The notes below the pieces were generated by a model. That model did not search any database and had not been told where the DNA came from. It was given only the letters and a program-made list of their open reading frames with translations. Below, in pieces: positions 36,705-42,487 of a stretch of 42,487 nucleotides of DNA. A program made the translations under genes and the position numbers. Source of the stretch: a virus; the IMG/VR virus record IMGVR_UViG_3300033148_008064, positions 1-42,487 of that record. One strand, given 5' to 3'. Numbering within the stretch: position 1 is the stretch's first letter; each line of letters starts with the position of its first letter.

Positions 36705-37475
36705 TTGCGCCTGTTATATGACAACGAGATTGACAAATACACGTCCCTTTTCAGCTCGCAGAATACGAACTTCCCGGCTGAAAACGTCAAACACATCCAC
36801 CTGAGCTCGCCCTGGAGAACTACCGGTGTGACCGGGGAATACTACACGATCGACGCCGGTGAAGGAAAGACGATCACGGCCGACTGCGCGGTCATCGTGG
36901 GAAAGACGCCGGATTACAGCCATAACCTCACGAGCGGGGCCACGGCGAAGATCCAGGCGCACCCGACGAACACCTGGACCTCTCCAGACCTGGACCAGGC
37001 CTTCGCCTGGAACGCGGACAGCATGATTGTATTTTTCACCCAGATAACGAAGCGGTTCTGGCGATTCTATCTCGACGACGCGGCCAACCCTGACGGATAT
37101 CTCAGCATCCCCCGCCTGGCGCTTGGAAAGTTCCTGCAGATGCCGGGCGTGGAGCCGGACTTCGATCTACCGCGGGTTACCTCCTCCCGGCGATCTATCT
37201 CGCCTTCAGGCCAGGGATACGGCGACAAGGGGAATTTGTACCTGGCTCCTGCTTTCTCCTTCCCGTTCCTGGACCAGGATGAGCATGAAGCGCTTGAGGG
37301 GATGTGGGTGGGCGTGGAGAACATCAAACCCGTGGTCTTGGTGATCTGGGAGGAATCTCTCGATATTCAGGGGCCGATCTACTGCTGGATCGACCAGGAC
37401 AGGCTCGGCTGGAAAAAATCGAATTCCCCGGGTCTGTACTGGGCGCTTCAAATCAATTTTTTGGAGGCATTTTGA
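36705..37475 (+). CDS. Tail protein downstream of the tape measure, 256 residues
   Basis: TTG start after AAGGAAGGA. The protein is beta-rich with a surface-type composition (SLFSSQNTNFPAENVKHIHL, YYTIDAGEGKTITADCAVIV, IYCWIDQDRLGW). By position it should be the distal tail or tail-tip scaffold protein. I recognise no exact family. Stop overlaps the next start. Confidence 0.6.
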   Translation: MRLLYDNEIDKYTSLFSSQNTNFPAENVKHIHLSSPWRTTGVTGEYYTIDAGEGKTITADCAVIVGKTPDYSHNLTSGATAKIQAHPTNTWTSPDLDQAFAWNADSMIVFFTQITKRFWRFYLDDAANPDGYLSIPRLALGKFLQMPGVEPDFDLPRVTSSRRSISPSGQGYGDKGNLYLAPAFSFPFLDQDEHEALEGMWVGVENIKPVVLVIWEESLDIQGPIYCWIDQDRLGWKKSNSPGLYWALQINFLEAF

Positions 37476-38332
37476 TGGCCCTTGCACAAGTCACGGTATA
37501 TGCAACCCAAATCGCTAAGCAACGCCTCGGCTACCAGGCGATCAGTCTCACCAATTACAACAACGATCTGGAGCCTCAGATTGCCGCCGGCAGCAAGGTC
37601 GAGATCGGTTCGGCGCTGTTCGAGGCGGCGGCCAATGAGTCGATCTCCGGCTGGGCTGGCATCGGCAATGATAGCAACGTGTACATCAAGCTGGTCGTCT
37701 CCGGAGCCACGGCGACCGCAGAATTCACGACCACAGCGCCGACCTGGAGTACTTCGAAACAAGGCTTTTACGACGGCAACGATCGGTACATCGGGCAGTT
37801 GTTAAAAGATTCTTCCGGAAACTACTCCCACAAGATGCTCTATGGGAGTTTGTCCCCGGGAGGGAACAAGATCGAGGAAATAGGAAAAGTCGAGGCCTAT
37901 ATATTCAAAGAGATTCCGGGACACCTCTGGTGTGACGGATCCACAATCAGCGATACATCGAATCCGGAATACGAACGCTTGGTCTACGAACTCAAGAAAG
38001 AGGCGGGAGCAGATTCAGGACATCCCTATTATCACCCCGACTCGGACAAGGCGGTGCTTCCGGATCTGCGTGGTGCTGCAATCCGGGGTGTGGATATCGC
38101 AGCAAACCGTGACAAGGATGGAGTGAGGAAATCGGGCAGTTATCAAGCTGATGATAATAAAGACCATACTCATACAGTACGAACACGAGGTGCAACACAA
38201 TCAATTGATAGTGTAGCATTTAATAACAATGGTGATGGAGATATATATGATATAACAAATGCTGCTTTATCTTCAGGGTCAACTGAAGCAACGATGAAAA
38301 ATATTGCTTTGTACTACTTGATTAAATACTAA
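37475..38332 (+). CDS. Tail fibre / collar-domain protein
   Basis: A 285-residue protein, ATG in TGATG. Residues about 140-235 form a phage tail collar domain: PGHLWCDGSTISDTSNPEYE, then LPDLRGAAIRGVD, and a G.YQ.DDNKDHTHT motif whose histidines often bind metal. The C-terminal tip (about 225-285) is coded by DNA clearly more AT-rich than the rest and probably binds the host receptor. The stop overlaps the start of a gene remnant. Confidence 0.75.
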   Translation: MALAQVTVYATQIAKQRLGYQAISLTNYNNDLEPQIAAGSKVEIGSALFEAAANESISGWAGIGNDSNVYIKLVVSGATATAEFTTTAPTWSTSKQGFYDGNDRYIGQLLKDSSGNYSHKMLYGSLSPGGNKIEEIGKVEAYIFKEIPGHLWCDGSTISDTSNPEYERLVYELKKEAGADSGHPYYHPDSDKAVLPDLRGAAIRGVDIAANRDKDGVRKSGSYQADDNKDHTHTVRTRGATQSIDSVAFNNNGDGDIYDITNAALSSGSTEATMKNIALYYLIKY

Positions 38333-38373
38333 TGAGCACGTTTGCTGAGTTAAAAGATGGCCTTTGCGACTGA
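38332..38373 (+). pseudogene. 13-codon remnant of a tail-protein start
   Basis: The ATG overlaps the fibre stop and encodes MSTFAELKDGLCD. Its first seven residues equal those of the tail protein at 38446 (MSTFAELIKEPS), with third-position differences in the DNA. It looks like the head of a duplicated gene whose body was lost. Confidence 0.5.
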
Positions 38374-38449
38374 AATAGTAAAACCTGTTAACGATCCGAT
38401 CGTTCTCTTTGAGATCGATCTATCCGTGAAGCACAAAAATCGAGCATGA
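38357..38449 (+). pseudogene. 30-codon ORF resembling the N-terminus of the following tail protein
   Basis: It encodes MAFATEIVKPVNDPIVLFEI followed by DLSVKHKNRA. The IVLFEIDLS segment parallels IYIAEIDIA near the start of the tail protein at 38446, with which it overlaps (ATGA). This is probably a second relict N-terminus, or a small coupled ORF. No independent function is proposed. Confidence 0.45.
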
Positions 38450-40182
38450 GCACATTTGCCGAGCTGATAAAAGAGCCTTCCTCGAAGAAAATCTATATCG
38501 CTGAGATCGACATCGCTAAGCTGCTGAGCTTCGCCGTCAATTGGCGGGCATTCTGTTACATGGTGAATCTCGACGTAGATTATCCGGATGATCCGGAGAT
38601 TGCCGAGGAGTTTCTCAATGGCGTGGAAGTGATCATTATTACTCAGATCGGCTCGATGAGAAGCGACGGAATATTACTCCAGTCGGTAGATAGCGCTCTT
38701 GATGTGCAAGAGAACGAGCTCTCTTTCTACTGGGATTCTGTGAACAAAGACTTATATTTTCACCTGCAGGACGGTGATGAGCCTGAGCTACATAGATTGA
38801 CGATCGGCGAGATCTTTGGTGTTGCCAATTTTGCGGATAATTATGGTGGATTTGTTTATGAGAGCCGGCTCCTGAGCTTTCCTGGAATCGATCGGCAGAA
38901 AGATCCGCTGTTCTTCGGGAAGATCGTGTTCGAGAGTGGCCGACTGGAATGGGACAACCACGACGGATACTTCGATACGTTCTGCGAGGACCGGAATGTT
39001 GTCAATGCCGTGTGCCGGGTCAAACAGGGATTCCCGGAATTGGATTTTTCTGACTACCTGCAGACGAGCTCCGGGATTGCAGAGAAATTTAGTATTGGTC
39101 CGGAGAAGTTTACTGTTGATTTTCGGGATCGTCGAGCATGCCTCGATAAAAAGATCCCAGACGCGATATTCAAGCAGACGACTTATCCATACCTGAAAGA
39201 GAGCAACATTGGCAAGAGCATTCCGATTGCCTACGGAATACTGCGCAATGTCCCCGTTATCTGCACGAATGAGGAGGAGGATCCTCCACCGACTGACTAC
39301 TCGTTCAAGCTTTGCGATACAACCTATCATGGCATTAAAGAGATCACGGAGGTCCGGGTCGAGGGGGCGGCCAAGACGCCGAGTTCCTCGAATCTGATGA
39401 ATGCAACCTTTGAACTGGCCGCGACCGACTACTCTCCGGGCGATGAGGTCCGAGTCGATTTCCAGGGTTATGTAGATGATAGCGATAATCTGATTAAAAA
39501 TCCTCTGGATATCATATTGGATATGCTCGTTACCTACTATCCGATGAATTACAATAACCAATATTTCAATACGGCTGAGTGGGAGATCGCTAAGCTCGCA
39601 TCATCCGACATTCATTACTACTCAAGAAAACCCAAGACGATTATCGATATCATCGAGGAAATCTGCAACAGCACGTTTCTGCTTTTTATCCCGCTCCCCG
39701 ATGATCGATATACGGCCAGGTACTACGACCAGTATGCGCCAACCCTGCAAACGATCCCCCGCGAGGAAGTGTTGGAGACGCCGACAATCGAATACGATTC
39801 GACCCAGATGCTGCGGTACATACGAGTTGGATACGACCGCGATTGGGCTGAGGGTGATTTCAAATACTATCTGCACGACAGTGAGGATGAGCGGATTGAT
39901 CGCGACGAGACGTTCGAGACGCTGTTAACAACGGAAGCCGACGCGCAAGCCTTCGCCGAGACCGTGATGCTGCTCAGCGGTGATCTATATAAACCGTTCA
40001 ACATCAAGATCAAGCTCCAGGCGCTCGAGCGCGAGATCATGGATTTTATTGACGTGGAGATCATGCGACGCAGTAAGAAGATGCTTGGCACAGTTAAAGC
40101 GGAGATTCTCGGTATCAAGCAGAATCCGGATGAGGCGTGTATGACGTTAAGCTGTCGCATCTTGGAGGTAAAAAAAAACTAA
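38446..40182 (+). CDS. Large tail protein (hub or baseplate-like), 578 residues
   Basis: A soluble protein with an N-terminal beta domain (MSTFAELIKEPSSKKIYIAE) and repeated surface-type segments (IDRQKDPLFFGKIVFESGRL, KFTVDFRDRRACLDKKIP). A middle segment, NIGKSIPIAYGILRNVPVIC, resembles tail hub proteins. Later parts (IDIIEEICNSTFLLFIPLPD) and an alpha/beta C-terminus follow. It should form part of the tail tip. The zero frame ends at a TAA after a nine-A run, where a -1 shift would add 24 residues. Confidence 0.65.
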   Translation: MSTFAELIKEPSSKKIYIAEIDIAKLLSFAVNWRAFCYMVNLDVDYPDDPEIAEEFLNGVEVIIITQIGSMRSDGILLQSVDSALDVQENELSFYWDSVNKDLYFHLQDGDEPELHRLTIGEIFGVANFADNYGGFVYESRLLSFPGIDRQKDPLFFGKIVFESGRLEWDNHDGYFDTFCEDRNVVNAVCRVKQGFPELDFSDYLQTSSGIAEKFSIGPEKFTVDFRDRRACLDKKIPDAIFKQTTYPYLKESNIGKSIPIAYGILRNVPVICTNEEEDPPPTDYSFKLCDTTYHGIKEITEVRVEGAAKTPSSSNLMNATFELAATDYSPGDEVRVDFQGYVDDSDNLIKNPLDIILDMLVTYYPMNYNNQYFNTAEWEIAKLASSDIHYYSRKPKTIIDIIEEICNSTFLLFIPLPDDRYTARYYDQYAPTLQTIPREEVLETPTIEYDSTQMLRYIRVGYDRDWAEGDFKYYLHDSEDERIDRDETFETLLTTEADAQAFAETVMLLSGDLYKPFNIKIKLQALEREIMDFIDVEIMRRSKKMLGTVKAEILGIKQNPDEACMTLSCRILEVKKN

Positions 40183-40253
40183 TTTATTTAGAAACCTCGT
40201 ATTACGGGGACACATACTACGGGGACAATTACTATGGCACGACAGTCAATTAG
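40170..40253 (+). other. Second -1 frameshift site with a 24-residue extension
   Basis: The gene ends GTA AAA AAA AAC TAA, containing a classic A-AAA-AAC slippery heptamer (40173-40179) directly before the stop. A -1 shift continues from 40179 to TAG 40251 and adds LIYLETSYYGDTYYGDNYYG then TTVN. The repeated YYGD is too regular for random frame, and the next gene's ribosome site begins right after the TAG. Confidence 0.6.
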
Positions 40254-40265
40254 GAGAAAATCTAA

Positions 40266-41927
40266 ATGGGTTTTATGAACATAAATCTATCGGGTACATC
40301 GTTCAGCGACTACAAGCTCACCGATGTGGGCTCTTCGGCCTATCAGCTCGAGCATGACTGGTTCACCAAGGAGGATTTAGAGATCTGGACCGATGTTGGT
40401 AAGACAGGAACGCAGCTTGCTGAAGGAATTGACTATGAGCTTTCAGAAGAGGATGAGGATCTATCTTTTCGCGTTAGTCAAACTATAGGTGAAACCCGAA
40501 CCGTTTATCATAAGATCACGATCATTAACGCTACCTACCAAACAGGAGATCTCTACCACTCTGGCAAGTATATCGCAGATACCGTTGATGCAGATGATAT
40601 AAATAACTTGGCAAATCATGCTGGTTTGACGGCAGCGGGCACTCACGGTTCTACTGTCTCTGCGACCGCGAACAAGCTTATACACCGCGATGCCAGCGGT
40701 CGAGCAAAGGTAGTTGCGCCATTGGTTGCTGCAGACATTGCGATAAAGAGCACCGTGGATGTGGTACAGACCAACCTGAATACTCATGCCGCTCTGACGG
40801 CAGCGGGCACCCACGGATCTACTGCAGCAGCAACGGCTAACAAACTTGTACACCGGGACGCTTCCGGCCGGGCGCAGATAGTATCACCTTCGGTAGCGGC
40901 AGATATTGCAAATAAAGGTTATGTAGATGGTGTAGCTGGCGGCGCTGCTCTTTTCCCGGTCGGCTGTGGAGATGCTCCCGACATCACGCTGAGCGGCGGG
41001 ACACGTACTCAGCATATTATTTATTGCAACAACTTCACGGTATCAGAAAATACAATCCTGAAAGCCAATTTGGTGATTTGCGAGGGTGATTTTACAATTG
41101 AGAGTGGCAAGGTTCTAACCGTGAGTCCGACTTTGCAGAGAGATGATGTATATTATAACGGTTACACCAGTCCTACAGATCCCGAAGTTGTACCCATTTA
41201 TTCAGGAAAAGGGGGACGTTATTTAGGCAACTACGGTTCGGGCGGTGGTGGTGCTTGGGGTGGATACGCCGGAAACCTGAACGGAGCCAACGGGGGTCAG
41301 GGCGGCGGATCTCTTTGTTGTTGGGGTAAACATTCTTTAACGACAAAGGGGGGTGAACCACGTCTGAAGTCGCCAGCTTTCTCCTTTGGTGGTGATGGCG
41401 GTGGATCTAGTCACACCGCTAGTGGAGGTGGAGGAGCTGGTCCGGGTGCCGGTGGTGGAAGCGGCTACAGTGGAGGTGCCGGTGGTGCTGGTGGTGGCTG
41501 TCTTTTTATTATTTGTAAGGGAAACTTTGTAAATAATGGCACGATCAATTGTAATGGCGGAAATGGTGGCACAACTAGCGGGCGTGGTGGCGGCGGTGGC
41601 GGGGGCGGCGTTATTGTTATTGTCGCATACGGTTCATCGTATACAGGAGGCACGATTAATTGCAAGGGCGGAAATGGTGGTAGCACGACTTATGACGGCG
41701 GTGGCGGGGGTGGCGGTCATATCGAGATTTACGCCAAGACCACTTCTTTTGGTACTCTGTCAGTTGCCGGTGGAAGCGGACCTGGGTCAGCTTATAATGG
41801 TGGTACAGGCACCATACAAACTATAAATATTTCGAGTGCTGTCCATGAATATTTGGGTGGTGAAAATGGGGATTTGATGGCCGGTTTTGTGTTTAATTTT
41901 ATGCCAGGTATAAAGGGAGTATTATAA
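40266..41927 (+). CDS. Tail fibre with a glycine-rich, adhesin-like tip
   Basis: A 553-residue protein; GGAG nine bases before ATG 40266. The N-terminal part attaches to the tail. Two repeats of about 47 residues follow (near 117 and 174), each with LTAAGTHGST, A.ANKL.HRDASGRA and AADIA.K. Residues about 317-500 are made of short poly-Gly blocks (GGGGAWGG, GGGGGGGVIVIV) separated by strands, as in polyglycine-II sandwich tips of gp38-type adhesins. The tip should bind the receptor. The Gly-rich DNA uses mainly GGT/GGC. Confidence 0.75.
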   Translation: MGFMNINLSGTSFSDYKLTDVGSSAYQLEHDWFTKEDLEIWTDVGKTGTQLAEGIDYELSEEDEDLSFRVSQTIGETRTVYHKITIINATYQTGDLYHSGKYIADTVDADDINNLANHAGLTAAGTHGSTVSATANKLIHRDASGRAKVVAPLVAADIAIKSTVDVVQTNLNTHAALTAAGTHGSTAAATANKLVHRDASGRAQIVSPSVAADIANKGYVDGVAGGAALFPVGCGDAPDITLSGGTRTQHIIYCNNFTVSENTILKANLVICEGDFTIESGKVLTVSPTLQRDDVYYNGYTSPTDPEVVPIYSGKGGRYLGNYGSGGGGAWGGYAGNLNGANGGQGGGSLCCWGKHSLTTKGGEPRLKSPAFSFGGDGGGSSHTASGGGGAGPGAGGGSGYSGGAGGAGGGCLFIICKGNFVNNGTINCNGGNGGTTSGRGGGGGGGGVIVIVAYGSSYTGGTINCKGGNGGSTTYDGGGGGGGHIEIYAKTTSFGTLSVAGGSGPGSAYNGGTGTIQTINISSAVHEYLGGENGDLMAGFVFNFMPGIKGVL

Positions 41928-42238
41928 TGGGATATTGGTTAGAAAATGGTTGGCATTACTGGGAGGGAGATCCTCGCCCAGAAGCACAAAATGTGACCGA
42001 GGTTCCAAGGCGACCCACCCCTGATCATGTATGGAACGGCTCGGCCTGGGAGGTTCCTGCCGAGATCGCCGCTCTTCGCAAAGAGGAGGCAGCGGAGTCA
42101 ACTCTGCTTTCCGAGGCGAAGCTCATCAAGATCCTTCTAATTATGATGAAAGCAATCGAGGCTATTGCAAAGAACGAACAGATCCCAGCTGAGTGTATCG
42201 CGCTCAAGAAGCGAATTGATGAACTATTGAGTGAGTAA
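41927..42238 (+). CDS. Small tail-fibre-associated protein, possible assembly chaperone
   Basis: A 103-residue protein, ATG overlapping the fibre stop. N-terminal WLENGWHYWEGDPRPEAQNV and PRRPTPDHVWNGSAWEVP are patterns seen in short proteins behind phage fibre genes. The second half is a helix (LSEAKLIKILLIMMKAIEAI). A fibre chaperone is a reasonable inference, not a firm family call. Confidence 0.6.
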   Translation: MGYWLENGWHYWEGDPRPEAQNVTEVPRRPTPDHVWNGSAWEVPAEIAALRKEEAAESTLLSEAKLIKILLIMMKAIEAIAKNEQIPAECIALKKRIDELLSE

Positions 42239-42239
42239 A

Positions 42240-42461
42240 ATGAAACCCGAAGATATACAGAAATTATCTGACCGCGAGCTCCTCATCAAGACCTTCGGCG
42301 ACGTGGAGCATATCAAGGGCATATTGGGTAACGGCGGTGGGGTGCTGGGAGATGTGCGCCGACTGAAAAAAAATTGTGTGACTCGTGGCGAACTTACACT
42401 CACGGTAGCGATCATCAGCCTGATCTTTGTGGGAATAGGAGTGCTGCTCTATTTCTTGTGA
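42240..42461 (+). CDS. Small protein with C-terminal membrane helix, XhlA/holin-like
   Basis: A 73-residue protein beginning MKPEDIQKLSDRELLIKTFG, followed by VEHIKGILGNGGG and a C-terminal helix (core LTVAIISLIFVGIGVLLYFL). A GTG nine bases earlier is an alternative start; neither has a strong ribosome site. A cytoplasmic amphipathic part with a C-terminal anchor is the plan of XhlA-type haemolysin/holin partners. The gene precedes the M15 endolysin across the contig junction, so it is the first gene of the lysis cassette. Confidence 0.6.
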   Translation: MKPEDIQKLSDRELLIKTFGDVEHIKGILGNGGGVLGDVRRLKKNCVTRGELTLTVAIISLIFVGIGVLLYFL

Positions 42462-42487
42462 AGTAGTGAACTGGGAGGGGAACTATG
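42374..42487. repeat. Terminal direct repeat (copy 2)
   Basis: This is the second copy of bases 1-114. Joining the two copies restores one continuous reading frame for the small membrane protein that ends at 42461 (equivalent to 88) and places it directly upstream of the M15 peptidase gene. Confidence 0.95.

Noticed and set aside
1-42487. CRISPR arrays, insertion sequences, rRNA or intact tRNA genes
   Set aside because: No regularly spaced repeats, transposase motifs or convincing RNA-gene structures were found on either strand.

Overview
The window reads as one complete genome of a temperate, tailed siphovirus-type phage. Bases 1-114 recur exactly at 42374-42487, so the contig closes on itself and the unique circle is about 42,373 bp. 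Every module of an HK97-type long-tailed phage is present: integrase, a divergent repressor switch, replication, terminase, portal, protease, capsid, neck, major tail, tail chaperones, tape measure, fibres and lysis. A Gram-negative host is inferred from the lipoproteins and the spanin-like genes. A spirochaete host is suggested, but not proven, by the ILSC/LLSC lipoboxes and by a 43-residue protein starting MSEKIGEFLVRIG, a motif I associate with spirochaetal proteins.

Layout. The lysis cassette (about 42240 through the junction to 1342) holds a small membrane protein, an M15 peptidase, a holin-like protein and two almost fully overlapping spanin-like frames. A repeat-rich gap (1343-1961), probably attP plus the late terminator, precedes the tyrosine integrase (1962-3149). 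Next comes accessory cargo: a DUF3800 protein coupled to a possible BECR-fold RNase with its own promoter, then leftward genes including two lipoproteins. The leftward Xre-type repressor (6853-7338) faces a rightward early operon across two TAGGC-type inverted repeats.

The early operon (7459-18174) is tightly overlapped. It runs from a small RHH-like protein and an excisionase-like HTH protein through unknown small proteins, a DUF5131 protein, a possible recombination protein, two ParB-like proteins, a replication initiator with an internal hexanucleotide array, a DnaC-like loader, a membrane-anchored M23 peptidase and a RusA resolvase. Convergent to it lies a two-gene restriction-modification system (18219-21715): a nuclease-methylase fusion and a specificity subunit, an architecture like BcgI.

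The late operon begins near 21829 with a sigma70-like promoter, a long hairpin ending in T6, and then HNH, terminases, head, neck and tail genes, all rightward and continuing into the lysis cassette. Two -1 frameshift sites on nine-A runs are visible: the expected one in the tail chaperone pair (34429-34437) and a second at the end of a tail protein (40170-40178). The points most worth checking are the double-coded lysis region, the second frameshift, the hairpin behind the late promoter, the leaderless-looking promoters of integrase and the first early gene, and the compact restriction system.
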